A stretch of DNA of 64,000 bases from Deinococcus multiflagellatus. Its GTDB lineage: Bacteria > Deinococcota > Deinococci > Deinococcales > Deinococcaceae. Every line of letters starts with the position of its first letter. The first letter of the stretch is position 1. The stretch covers positions 1 to 64,000 of the forward strand of contig NZ_JAIQXV010000012.1 of NCBI RefSeq assembly GCF_020166415.1. Reading direction: 5' to 3'. Positions 33,696-42,163 of this stretch are shown piece by piece. The notes under the pieces were generated by a model. The model was not told the DNA's origin. It saw only the letters and a program-made list of their open reading frames with translations, and made no database searches. Made by a program: the position numbers and the translations under genes.

Positions 33696-34268
33696 TCACC
33701 CGTTTCGGTAGCGAACGTCGTAGAAGGTCTTCAACAACCAACCGACCAGGTACGTCATGACCAACTTGATTGGCCACGGACCCACCACAATGAGCAGGAT
33801 CATTCCCAGGAAGCCAAGTTTGAACAGCTGCAACTGTCCTCGCTTGGAGAAACCACGGGGATAGAGTTTCATATGGTAGCACTCCCAAGTAAAGTAAATA
33901 CTGGGGGCAGGCGAAAACAAAATGAGAAAGACTGCAAAGAAGAGAAGCTGTCCTTGAAACAGATCGAAAAGCGCAAGGACCAGAGAACCCAGAAGAATCA
34001 GGGTATACAGAAGACGGAGGGTTAGGGAATTGATGACCTCCTGATGCTCCAATGTCAACTGCCGCCAGCGGAAGAGCTGACCCAAAGCATGAATGAGAAT
34101 TTGCCAGGAGAACATCAGCGGACTCTCTTTTGAGAGCGTGGGATCGTCGACGATTTCGTCTAAAAATCCTTTCCACTCTCTGTGAGCATCCGCCCCCCTG
34201 GCAGGATCAGTGATAATGGCCGCCACAAGCAGCAGGCGTTCTGGCCCCGTCATGTCCGCCCATTTCAC
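33696..34268 (-). CDS. Integral membrane protein paired with PadR regulator
   Basis: A 190-residue protein with a soluble N-terminal third and two hydrophobic pairs: about residues 75-120 (LLYTLILLGSLVLALFDLF and LLFFAVFLILFSP) and 150-180 (LGFLGMILLIVVGPWPIK). Lower GC than the pilus genes. The GTG at 34268 overlaps the stop of the PadR-like gene (GTGA); ATG 34253 is the alternative. The pairing of a PadR-type repressor with a membrane protein it probably controls is common. Function unknown. Confidence 0.58.
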   Translation of the reverse strand: MKWADMTGPERLLLVAAIITDPARGADAHREWKGFLDEIVDDPTLSKESPLMFSWQILIHALGQLFRWRQLTLEHQEVINSLTLRLLYTLILLGSLVLALFDLFQGQLLFFAVFLILFSPAPSIYFTWECYHMKLYPRGFSKRGQLQLFKLGFLGMILLIVVGPWPIKLVMTYLVGWLLKTFYDVRYRNG

Positions 34269-34570
34269 GTGAGCCCCCGGAGCAGGGCAGACGGAACGAG
34301 AGAATGAATGGTCTCGCGGTAATTTTCCATGCCTTTCTCCGTCAACCGGTAATACTTCCGGGCTGGGCGCCCAAGCTGCGCTGGAGTCCCTTCCTCCCAT
34401 CGTCCAACGATCCAGCCAATGCGCTCCAGGCGGGCCAGAGAGTTGTACAACGCCGTCGTATTCAGGCCCACTGATTGGGTTAGCGCCAGAGCATAGGTTT
34501 CACCATCCATCTCCTCATACAAGTGCTTGGCGAGCTTCAGATCGTTGGTTGTCACCCGTTCTGTCCCCAT
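34265..34570 (-). CDS. PadR-family transcriptional regulator
   Basis: A 101-residue winged-helix protein. It shows LNTTALYNSLARLERIGWIVGRWE and the family signature GRPARKYYRLTEKG, then a C-terminal helix. PadR proteins are dimeric repressors that often control a neighbouring transporter or membrane protein, here the overlapping gene at 33696. The ATG at 34570 follows an AT-rich promoter-like stretch with two ATATC repeats (34569-34582), possibly its own operator. Confidence 0.75.
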   Translation of the reverse strand: MGTERVTTNDLKLAKHLYEEMDGETYALALTQSVGLNTTALYNSLARLERIGWIVGRWEEGTPAQLGRPARKYYRLTEKGMENYRETIHSLVPSALLRGLT

Positions 34571-34915
34571 ATCCCTAATATCAACCTTTGGAGATAGGAG
34601 TGTCAAGGTCTGCGAACAGAACCAGCCGCCCATCAGGCTTGCAGCAGCTTCTGATCGTGCATCATCTGGTCCCATCCACAGGCCAGAGGGCAGCCTTTCG
34701 CCCTGCGAGTTGCAACCGGCTGACTGCATTGAACAGCTACGCAATTCTGTGATTGACCCGGCGTCTGGGCCCATGGACGCGTCTGGTGAACGCTTGGCCA
34801 GAGGACGTATCGCAGGAGCCGCGATTGACATCAGGCGCCACGAGAACTCTTCTAAACGGACAGTTCAGGCGGGCAGGCGAATTTAGCTGTGCAGTACCTG
34901 AGCAAACAGATGCAG
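34571..34915. other. Intergenic region without supported gene
   Basis: Lies between the divergent promoter of the PadR gene and the 3' end of repA. A forward frame crosses it but has a Ser/Arg-rich, unprotein-like product and no ribosome site. No repeat or terminator stands out. Confidence 0.4.
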
Positions 34916-36295
34916 TTAGAGCGACACTGCAATCGGGACACCCAGCTGTTGAACGAGCTGGCTGGCAAAAGCATCGAGTTCCCCGGCTGCTGCTGCAGTT
35001 GTTACAGCGCGCGCTGTGGCTTCCGGCTCTGCCTGGACGATGAGCCACGCCCGCAGTTGACCGTACTGATCCTCGTTCAACCGCTTCTTCAGCAAAAAGG
35101 AGACGGTGCGGTGAACCTCGTTGACCCGCTCTTCAAGAGAACGCGCCACTTGGGGCTCTTCATCCGGAAGAATCTGCGGTTCAGCCCTTTGTGCTGAAGT
35201 TTTAACGGCCCGGGCCTGTTTCACTTTCCTGGCCCTGAGGATGTTAGGCCCCTCCCCCGCAGTCAGCTTTTTAATAGCGAAGCCCGATGGGCTTCGGATT
35301 CCTGGTGCTTCTAGGGCATAATCCCGAACCGCTTCGATGACATCTCGGGAATGAGTTCTGGCCAGATCGAAAGCAGTTTCGTCAAAAATCCCAAGAGTTT
35401 CCAGGATCGCCACAGACCGCATGTCAACGATGTTGGCTTCGCCACTAAACGTGAGCCGCAGCGTGGCCATTTTGCCACGGCCGATGGTGTCCACGCGCTC
35501 GAGGTAACCCATAGTTTGCAGCGAGGTCAAGGCCGGTTTGATAATGCGCTGAACATTGGCGCTGTCTGCAATGTCACCGTTTGGGGCGAGCAGCCGCAGG
35601 TAGCCGGCCAGTTCCGCCGTATCAAGGAGCAATTCCTTCTTCAGCTCGTCGGGCGCACTGCTGGCAATACGAATACCTTCAAAGGTGCGGTAGACGCTCC
35701 GAGCAACGCAGCTGGACAGTTCAGCCAGTACGGCTGGACGGAGCGTCAGAATTTGCCGTGCATTGACGCTGTGAGCCAAGGCACTGCCCAAGTAGATCAG
35801 CAGGTCGTGCTCGTCGCGGCCCGCAATGGTCTGGTGTTCGGGCATGCGGCGGATGTCGTCAACGCGGTCGACGATGGAAAATCTGCTCTTTAAACTGACC
35901 CGGCTATCTTCGTGCTTCCAGGCGTCTTGAAACCGGAACTTTGCAGCGTTGAGCCGGTCCAGACTCTTCAAAACAAGGGCGCGATTGGGCCCTGTATCGG
36001 TCAGATACATGGCTTTCAGCAACGAACTGAAGCTGATCCGAATCGAAAAATTCTCAGGACAGTCCTGGAGGTAGTACAGCGTAACCAGAGCCGCAACAGT
36101 GTCGTTGTCCAGCCCGTGGGGAACAGGCTGGGTGCTTTCGCACTTCACCTGACCGGTGATCCCCCCTTGCAGAGCCGTCGCCTCCCAGGCTTTGAGAGAC
36201 AGGCGCTTCGTGGCACTGATCAGCCCCAACTGGGAAATATTGAGCTCCGTGATTTGAGGATGCTTGGCGTGGCTGATCACGCGGGCCTCGGACAT
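34916..36295 (-). CDS. repA: Replication initiator protein A (RPA-type RepA)
   Basis: A 459-residue plasmid replication initiator resembling the RPA group found on Deinococcus plasmids: HGLDNDTVAALVTLYYLQ, FSIRISFSSLLKAMYLTDTG and two winged-helix-like regions up to about residue 290, followed by a basic linker and a helical C-terminal domain (residues 385-459). It should bind the iterons at 36369-36650 and open the adjacent AT-rich DNA. A promoter element lies upstream, plus TATGCT exactly 6 bases before the ATG, so transcription probably starts at or close to the start codon. Confidence 0.85.
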   Translation of the reverse strand: MSEARVISHAKHPQITELNISQLGLISATKRLSLKAWEATALQGGITGQVKCESTQPVPHGLDNDTVAALVTLYYLQDCPENFSIRISFSSLLKAMYLTDTGPNRALVLKSLDRLNAAKFRFQDAWKHEDSRVSLKSRFSIVDRVDDIRRMPEHQTIAGRDEHDLLIYLGSALAHSVNARQILTLRPAVLAELSSCVARSVYRTFEGIRIASSAPDELKKELLLDTAELAGYLRLLAPNGDIADSANVQRIIKPALTSLQTMGYLERVDTIGRGKMATLRLTFSGEANIVDMRSVAILETLGIFDETAFDLARTHSRDVIEAVRDYALEAPGIRSPSGFAIKKLTAGEGPNILRARKVKQARAVKTSAQRAEPQILPDEEPQVARSLEERVNEVHRTVSFLLKKRLNEDQYGQLRAWLIVQAEPEATARAVTTAAAAGELDAFASQLVQQLGVPIAVSL

Positions 36296-36312
36296 GGGAT
36301 GAGCATAGCGGA

Positions 36313-36331
36313 ATGGTCAAGGGGCGCTGGT
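36313..36331 (-). promoter_or_regulatory. ACCAGCGCCCC-N3-A-N3-T promoter of repA
   Basis: Exact core on the minus strand at 36331-36321 within GGGCGC-ACCA-GCGCCC, conserved A (36317) and T (36313). The predicted start of transcription is near 36306, giving an 11-base leader to the ATG at 36295. A second -10 candidate TATGCT (36307-36302) would give a leaderless repA mRNA. Confidence 0.65.
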
Positions 36332-36368
36332 GCGCCCTGCACAGGCGGTGTCCCTCATGCAGTGACGT

Positions 36369-36650
36369 CCGTTGTATTTGTCGAATTCGGCCCAACACGA
36401 CAAATACAACGGTGGGCGCCCACCGTTGTATTTGTCGTGTTTCGAAGATAGTGCATAAGCTCCACCGTTGTATTTGTCATATTCATCTGTCAGCAACAGA
36501 AATTAGCTATGAAATTCTTCCGCCACCACCGTTATATTCGTCGCCTTTTACGAATTAGACAGAATCGCATGTATTCTTTATGTATCTTTCCACCGTTGTA
36601 TTTGTCAAATTGCACCGTTAGTTTCGTCAAATTGCACCGTTGTATTTGTC
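36369..36650. repeat. Iteron array of the replication origin
   Basis: Eight copies of CCACCGTTGTATTTGTC or near-matches: 36369 (partial), 36398-36415 (inverted), 36420, 36462, 36526 (degenerate), 36590, 36612 (degenerate) and 36634. The last three are spaced exactly 22 bases apart. The others are 42 and 64 bases apart, that is, in helical phase. The site is upstream of and divergent from repA, the usual arrangement for iteron plasmids. Confidence 0.9.
36394..36441. repeat. 48-base perfect palindrome formed by two inverted iterons
   Basis: Perfect symmetry about GGGC/GCCC at 36417/36418. Each arm contains a full iteron (AACACGACAAATACAACGG on the left). In iteron plasmids inverted iterons next to rep act as the operator by which Rep dimers repress their own gene; that role is inferred. 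Confidence 0.85.
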
Positions 36651-36745
36651 GTGAATTTTTGAAAATACTGTGCAGCACGAGGTTTTCCCGGCACGCCTTT
36701 GATGTTGCATTTTTTAGATTTTTTAAAAGCGTTTAAAACCCTTGG
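36651..36745. other. AT-rich segment, probable DNA unwinding element
   Basis: Directly after the last iteron the sequence becomes very A/T-rich (TTTTTGAAAATACTG and later GCATTTTTTAGATTTTTTAA), in sharp contrast to the surrounding GC-rich DNA. This is where an iteron-bound initiator would open the duplex. No clear DnaA box was found. Confidence 0.6.
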
Positions 36746-36907
36746 TTTCACCACCATCGCGCGCGCACGCGACCCCCAGCTATACACCCCTTGACAGAAA
36801 GGGGGGGCTGGTCTACCGTTGGGACATTCAATCCGGCGAGGTTAATCCACTGCGGTGGTCCCCTCCCACAACCAGCAGTGCCGAAACAATCACTGCACGG
36901 GGCTCAC

Positions 36908-36943
36908 GAGGGCATGGTCGAACAACAAGAAGACCATGCCCTC
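36908..36943. repeat. Inverted repeat upstream of PilX-like gene
   Basis: GAGGGCATGGTC (36908-36919) and its exact complement (36932-36943) with a 12-base loop. It lies between the origin and the PilX-like gene promoter and could insulate the two. No other gene is seen in 36746-36968. Confidence 0.55.
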
Positions 36944-36968
36944 ACCCGTTGTGCCTCTAGCCTGTCAC

Positions 36969-36987
36969 ACCAGCGCCCCTTCACGAT
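36969..36987 (+). promoter_or_regulatory. ACCAGCGCCCC-N3-A-N3-T promoter of the PilX-like operon
   Basis: Exact core at 36969-36979, A at 36983, T at 36987, then 7 bases to the ATG at 36995. This favours 36995 over the in-frame ATG at 36986. Confidence 0.7.
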
Positions 36988-36994
36988 GCCCCCC

Positions 36995-38347
36995 ATGTCC
37001 CGACCTCCCCGCCTCCTGCATGCCACCGACGGCTACGCGCTGCTGTACGCCCTGCTGGCAGGCCTGGTCATCATGTCGCTGTCCAGCCTCATCATGGTCA
37101 ATCAACTGCTGAGGACAGCGTCGGCGAGCGACACCACCCGCGCGGTGTCGCAGGGCGCTCAGCAGTACAGCGCCCTGATCTACGGCCAGCGGGTGGCGGC
37201 GAGCTGGGCCAGCCGGTGGGTCCAGGGAAGTGCCAGTGGGGGCCACATGTCACTGGAGACGCTTCAACGGGCTATCGACGCCACCATGTGTCACCGGGAG
37301 GTGACCGAGCAGCGGCTGCGGCTGTATGTCACGGCCAGGAGTTGTGGCGCGGCGCTGCCCGCCCGTTTCAGCTTGCCGGACGTGGCCCACCAGAACCTGC
37401 CGACTGGCGCAGTGACCTGGCGCGTGCCGTACATTCTGGTCGCCGACGCTGCCAGCGGCGACCAGCCGCAGTCCACCACCGGGGTATTGCGCTTCACGCT
37501 CGGAACGGTCAGTGCCGCGACGTACGCCGTGTGGGCCGGCCAGTTGCCCGAAGGGGCAGGCGTCAGCAGCACCGGACCGGTGTACGTGCTGGGCCCCGCC
37601 GCCCTGAGTGGCACCGGCGCGTATCTGGAACTCAACCTCGCTGGCTGCGCCGCGCCCACACCACTGTGCACGCCTTCGGGCGGCCTGAAGCTGGCCGGAA
37701 CCCAGGGCACGCACATGACCTTCGTACCGTCGCCGGTCCAGCCGTGCACCACGGCGGTGTGTGTGCGGGGTCCTGTGAACGCGCGGGACTTCGTGTCGAG
37801 TCCGGCCAGTGCCACATGGGGGAGTATGGTGGCCCTCTCCGGGTCCACGGTGCGCCTCAGCGTGGCGCCGGACGGCCAGCAGCGCGTGACCCAGTGCTTC
37901 TATGGCTTCTCCTGCACGGCGCTGGATTTTGACGGCGACGTGCTGATCTCGGCGCCGGGCGACATTACCCTGACCGCCGATTCTCAGCCCTCAGTCTCCC
38001 GCCGGGTGGTGCTGCGCAGTGGGGGCGCTGTGACGGTGAAGCAGCCCCTTACCCTGGCCGCGCCCCCCTGTGCCCAGGACACCTGCGAACAGCCCAGCAA
38101 CATTCTGGGGATCTACGCGCAGGGCAACATCACCCTGCAAGCGCCAGTGCAGGCGGTGCTTCACGCGGGGGGTGACCTGAATGGTGGTGGTCAGGAGGTC
38201 CTGGGCGCAGTCTCGGCGTGGGGCGCGGTGACGGCCGTGCGGGTCACCCATGACCCTCGACTGGCCCTGGACCAGGGGCAAGCCCCACCCGGTTGGCCCG
38301 TCCTGGACACGGCCGTGAGCCACGTGCTGCTGGTGCCGAGCGAATGA
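36995..38347 (+). CDS. PilX/GspK-like minor pilin protein
   Basis: A 450-residue protein with a prepilin-like N terminus: HATDG before YALLYALLAGLVIMSLSSLIMVNQLL. The Gly cleavage site is kept but Glu5 is absent, as is usual for GspK/PilX-type subunits. A large extracytoplasmic part follows with several Cys pairs (PLCTPSG, TTAVCVRG, QCFYGFSC) and beta-rich repeats. It is probably the partner of the minor pilins at 29-32 kb, although encoded 4.5 kb away. The downstream peptidase overlaps it (ATGA). Confidence 0.65.
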   Translation: MSRPPRLLHATDGYALLYALLAGLVIMSLSSLIMVNQLLRTASASDTTRAVSQGAQQYSALIYGQRVAASWASRWVQGSASGGHMSLETLQRAIDATMCHREVTEQRLRLYVTARSCGAALPARFSLPDVAHQNLPTGAVTWRVPYILVADAASGDQPQSTTGVLRFTLGTVSAATYAVWAGQLPEGAGVSSTGPVYVLGPAALSGTGAYLELNLAGCAAPTPLCTPSGGLKLAGTQGTHMTFVPSPVQPCTTAVCVRGPVNARDFVSSPASATWGSMVALSGSTVRLSVAPDGQQRVTQCFYGFSCTALDFDGDVLISAPGDITLTADSQPSVSRRVVLRSGGAVTVKQPLTLAAPPCAQDTCEQPSNILGIYAQGNITLQAPVQAVLHAGGDLNGGGQEVLGAVSAWGAVTAVRVTHDPRLALDQGQAPPGWPVLDTAVSHVLLVPSE

Positions 38348-38895
38348 GGCGGCTGCTGGCGCTGCTGCTGCTGGGCCCAGGAGCTCACGCCGCGTCCCCA
38401 CCGCCGCGCGTCACGGCCACGGATCTGGCCATGCCGCTCGTGCGTCAGACCTACAACGCCTGTGGGCCAGCCTCCCTGGAGATGCTGCTGGGGTACTGGG
38501 GGTTGAAGGTGCCGCAGGCGGTGATCTCGCCGCAGGTCAGGCCCAGCCCGACCGCCTACACGCCGGTCAACACCATCGCCCCCTTCGCCGCGCAGTATGG
38601 CCTCCAGACGCTGCTGGTGAGCCATGCCACGGTCAACACGGTGCGGAGTCTGCTCGCCCGCAAAGTCCCGTCCCTGCTGCTGACTGATTTGAAAACGCCA
38701 GGCAAGGTGCCGCACTGGCGGGTGGCCAGCGGCTTCAACGACGCGCGGCGCGCCGTGAACTTTCACGACCCGCTCCTGGGGCATGTGGCCATTGGCTACG
38801 ACGACCTGCAGCAGCTGTGGGCCAACCACCAGGGACTACTGGTGGTGTTGTATCCGCCAGCATGGGCGGCCTATGTCAAAGCAGGCCTGCTGTGA
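38344..38895 (+). CDS. C39-like cysteine peptidase, exported
   Basis: A 183-residue protein with a signal peptide (LLALLLLGPGAHAA) and a papain-like C39 domain: VRQTYNACGPASLEMLLGYWG (Gln and catalytic Cys about residue 41), a His in VPHWRVASGF and Asp in NFHDPLLG. The stand-alone, exported form suggests a periplasmic or surface protease or bacteriocin-processing-like enzyme. Tight coupling with the PilX-like gene (ATGA) and the orphan behind it (GTGA) points to a function in pilus maturation; this is inference. Confidence 0.72.
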   Translation: MRRLLALLLLGPGAHAASPPPRVTATDLAMPLVRQTYNACGPASLEMLLGYWGLKVPQAVISPQVRPSPTAYTPVNTIAPFAAQYGLQTLLVSHATVNTVRSLLARKVPSLLLTDLKTPGKVPHWRVASGFNDARRAVNFHDPLLGHVAIGYDDLQQLWANHQGLLVVLYPPAWAAYVKAGLL

Positions 38896-39272
38896 GCGGC
38901 GTCCTGGCTGACCTGCTGTCGTTGCGGCCATCCGGCGCCCCCTGCCACATCTTCCGGCTGGACGGCCCGCACTACGTAGTAGAGGAAGTGCCGGCAGGGA
39001 TGGAATTGCCCGCCTTCTGGTGGCGGGCGCGCGGCCGCATCCTGCAGGACACCGTGCTGCGTCACGCCGAATTCCACGCGGTCGTCACCTTCTTCCAGTT
39101 CTATGCCATGCGCCAGGAGGTGTTTCAAACGGCGCACGTGCAGCGAGACCACTGGAGCATCGTGGCGCGGAGCGCAGAACCGGAAGCGGCCCGAGCCGCC
39201 CATCAGGGGCTGGTGAAGCAGATTGAGGCGGCGTTGCCAGCCCAGGCGGCCCTGAACCCCAGCTGGACCTGA
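38892..39272 (+). CDS. Orphan protein with FWWRARGR/FFQFYA motif (paralog of 15528 gene)
   Basis: A 126-residue soluble protein that aligns with the product of 15528-15950 through LPAFWWRARGR, AVVTFFQFYAMRQEVFQTAH and a W-SIVARSAE block. The GTG start overlaps the peptidase stop. It converges with the large regulator gene, which ends one base later. No known family. Confidence 0.6.
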   Translation: MSGVLADLLSLRPSGAPCHIFRLDGPHYVVEEVPAGMELPAFWWRARGRILQDTVLRHAEFHAVVTFFQFYAMRQEVFQTAHVQRDHWSIVARSAEPEAARAAHQGLVKQIEAALPAQAALNPSWT

Positions 39273-41939
39273 TCAGAGGTCATACTGGCGGCGCCAGACT
39301 TCCCGCATGGTCAGGACCCACGGGTGATCTGAGTTGGCCAGCAGGTGGCTCACGCCCCGGGCGCCCAGGGCGGCCCGGAGCCCCGCAGCGTTGGCGCTGT
39401 ACTGGTCGATGTCAAGCGTGACGCGGTGATGGTCGGTGGTATGAATCCCGCCGCGCCGAACATTTTCTGGCTTGCCCAGCAGATCTGAGGACAACCCGTG
39501 GTCTCTGAGCACTTTGTACAGCCGGTTGAGCATCACGTTGAGGGTGGATTCATTGCCGTCATACAGCACGTCGGCCAGTTGCTTGCGCGTATGGCGACCC
39601 CGCGTCACAGCCAGGTACACGATGAACAGGGCCATGGTGGGGGTCAGGCGCAACTCCAGGTCGTCGACCGACACCGAGGGCGTTCCGATCACCCGCACCG
39701 AGAGGTCTGCGCTGCGCAGGAACTCGAAGGTGGGCGCCAGCAGATCCCGGTAAGCCGAGACGGTGGCCCGGCCCAGGGTGCGCGCCGCTTCTTGCACCTG
39801 CCAGGTGCGTTCCATGGCCAGGTCTTTGGTGCGCAGGTCATACACCAGCAGGGTCATCAAGACCACGGGCGCCGTTTCACACCGCAGCCGCAGCAGGTCT
39901 GGCAACAGCTCACGCAGCTGGCTGTTCAGGGTGTCGAGTTTCGAGCCACTCCGGCCCTCTTCCCACAGGCGCCGCTCCACTAGGGCGCGCAGGCTTGAAC
40001 CGCTGAGTTGATGCCGCGCCGAGGGGGTGGCAGCGGCCGCCACGGCGTAGGTCCGGGCCGCCTGCTGAAGAACGTCGGCGGGCGTGTCGGCCAGTGTGTA
40101 CAGCGCGCAGGTCAGCAGGAGTTCGATCTCGGTGCGCAGGTAAGGGTCCGTGCCCTGGAAGCTCTCGCGCGCCACCAGCAGGGTGCCGGCCGCCGATTCG
40201 GGATCGGCCTGCCGCAGGGCCTCGCGGGCTTCTGCGCAGAGCAGCGCGGCCTGGGCGTCTGGCGTGAGGGCCAGGAGCCGCCGGGCCGATTCCAGGGGAC
40301 TGACCGCGAGGGTGCCCAGTCCGTGATCGGTCATTAAGCGGTGCAGCAGCAGCAGGGCGTGCCCCGTTTCGGGATGTTCGAACTGTTCCCGCAGCAGCAG
40401 CAGCTCCAGGCGGGCCCGGAGGTGCAGCATGCTCCGCTCTTCCCAGTGCCCGAGGTACACCTGCACGCATAGCGCCATCAGTTCGGCGTCGGTTGACGCC
40501 GTGTCCTGACGGCTCAGCTGCTGCAGGGCCGATTCACTCCACCGGCGGGCATCGTCCAGGCTGCCCACGTTGCGGGCGACCTGTTCTTCACCGCTGCGGG
40601 CGTGCATCGTGATGACCAGGTGCGCGGCGAAGGCGCGAATGAAGGGCCGCTCGCTGACCACGGCCTGCTGGATTTCCTCAAAGGCCTTGGCGTACGCGCC
40701 GGTTGCGGCGTACACCCGGGCGAAGCCCAGGTGCACCTCTTCGGGGTCAGCGGCGTCCGGGGTGCGTTGGCCTCGCAGGGAACCGAGGATGCCCAGCGCC
40801 TCGGTGTGCTGTCCATGCTGCGACAGGGTGGTGGCCAGCCGCAGCCGCAGTGTGGGGGGCAGGAGCGTTTCCACAGGCACCAGGGTCAGCAGCAGGTCGT
40901 CGTTCAGCGTCCCCGCCACGTCGTCCGAGCGGCTGAGCCACTCCACCGCGATCTCGGCCGCCCGGTCGGATTCACGGGCCAGCATGGCGTGCCGCACGGC
41001 CAGGACCGGATCGTTGGCCGCGCTGAGGCGGGAGAGCCGGGCGTGCGCGTCGCGAAACTGCTGCTCGTTGTCTTTCAGAATGGCCAGCAGCGCTGCGGCC
41101 AGTTCTGGATGGGGCACGTATTGCTCGGTGGTGGGGTCGGTCCGAATGATCGGGAGGTCGGCGGCCAAGGCGTCGCGGACCAACAGGGGGCGCACGTCCA
41201 GGGTTCGGGCCTGTTCAGGGGACAGTGGCCACACGGGAATCAAGGCCGCCCGGCACAGCTCCAGCAGCAGGTCCTCATCGATCAGCGCGAGCAGCCGGCG
41301 CATGTACCGGCCGGCGCTGAGCCCGCTGCGCACCGCGTGGGCCAGCGCCGGATAGCCGTACGGGTCCGCATGGTCGGCCACGTCGCGCAGTTCGTCAGCC
41401 GTGTAGGCCAGTTCACGCTCGGTGATGTCCACCACGGGCATCCCGTAGTGAAGGTCGGCAGGAAACTCATCTGGATGACGAACGCACGCCACGACGTTGA
41501 CGCGCCGCGTGGGGGCCGTCGCAATCTGCACCAGCACGGCGGCTGCGTTGCTTTCCAACAGGTGGACGTCATCGAGAATCAGCATCAGCCCGTCCAGGCT
41601 GGGGTGCGCCATGTCCTGTTGAAGCACCCGGGCGAACTGGGACGGACTCAGGCGCGCCCGGCTGCTGAGCAGACCCGGCAGCTCGAACTGCACGTGGTCG
41701 AGTTGCAGGGACTGACTCAGGTGCGTCAGTGCGCCGTGCAGACTGGTGTGCGCGTGGCTGAAGGTGATGCGGTGGGCGCGGGGCACCGTGTCGTAGATGA
41801 ACGTTGCGAACGCACTCTTGTTGTAACCGGCGGGCGCCACCACGCGGGTCAGGCGGTGCAGTTGAATGTCACGGATGAGGCCACCCCAGCGCGGCGCGCG
41901 CGGGTCAGACGATGAGGCAGAGAGCGGCGCGGTGGTCAA
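39273..41939 (-). CDS. Large STAND/SARP-type transcriptional regulator
   Basis: An 888-residue protein. The N-terminal ATPase resembles MalT/LuxR-type STAND modules: P-loop VVAPAGYNKSAF (the usual last Gly is Asn) and Walker B LMLILDDVHLL. A long helical TPR-like region (about residues 300-760) follows. The C terminus (residues about 765-860) carries an OmpR/SARP-like winged helix (VRVIGTPSVSVDDLEL...HTRKQLADVLY). The start is TTG at 41939 with GAAGGA upstream. Such proteins sense a ligand or state and activate target promoters, so this is the best in-window candidate to act on the shared ACCAGCGCCCC promoters, but that is a guess. Confidence 0.7.
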   Translation of the reverse strand: MTTAPLSASSSDPRAPRWGGLIRDIQLHRLTRVVAPAGYNKSAFATFIYDTVPRAHRITFSHAHTSLHGALTHLSQSLQLDHVQFELPGLLSSRARLSPSQFARVLQQDMAHPSLDGLMLILDDVHLLESNAAAVLVQIATAPTRRVNVVACVRHPDEFPADLHYGMPVVDITERELAYTADELRDVADHADPYGYPALAHAVRSGLSAGRYMRRLLALIDEDLLLELCRAALIPVWPLSPEQARTLDVRPLLVRDALAADLPIIRTDPTTEQYVPHPELAAALLAILKDNEQQFRDAHARLSRLSAANDPVLAVRHAMLARESDRAAEIAVEWLSRSDDVAGTLNDDLLLTLVPVETLLPPTLRLRLATTLSQHGQHTEALGILGSLRGQRTPDAADPEEVHLGFARVYAATGAYAKAFEEIQQAVVSERPFIRAFAAHLVITMHARSGEEQVARNVGSLDDARRWSESALQQLSRQDTASTDAELMALCVQVYLGHWEERSMLHLRARLELLLLREQFEHPETGHALLLLHRLMTDHGLGTLAVSPLESARRLLALTPDAQAALLCAEAREALRQADPESAAGTLLVARESFQGTDPYLRTEIELLLTCALYTLADTPADVLQQAARTYAVAAAATPSARHQLSGSSLRALVERRLWEEGRSGSKLDTLNSQLRELLPDLLRLRCETAPVVLMTLLVYDLRTKDLAMERTWQVQEAARTLGRATVSAYRDLLAPTFEFLRSADLSVRVIGTPSVSVDDLELRLTPTMALFIVYLAVTRGRHTRKQLADVLYDGNESTLNVMLNRLYKVLRDHGLSSDLLGKPENVRRGGIHTTDHHRVTLDIDQYSANAAGLRAALGARGVSHLLANSDHPWVLTMREVWRRQYDL

Positions 41940-42163
41940 AAGTCATCCTTCGTAACAACGCATGCGGGTTGGAGGCAGCGTAGACGGCCCAATCTCACAC
42001 ATTCATAACGGTCAGCTTGGCTGGCGCCGCGCCGAACCCTTCCAACTTAACAAATTGAACTCAGTTCAATGTGCAAATTCGTCGCCATTTCCAAGAAATA
42101 CGCGCCAGCACGTCGTTTTGGGGTGTTAGCGACTTCTGAAGACCGGCCGCCCACGATACACCT

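Noticed and set aside
36369..36650. CRISPR-like reading of the repeated CCACCGTTGTATTTGTC units
   Set aside because: Units are in both orientations, unevenly spaced and partly degenerate, next to repA; they are iterons.
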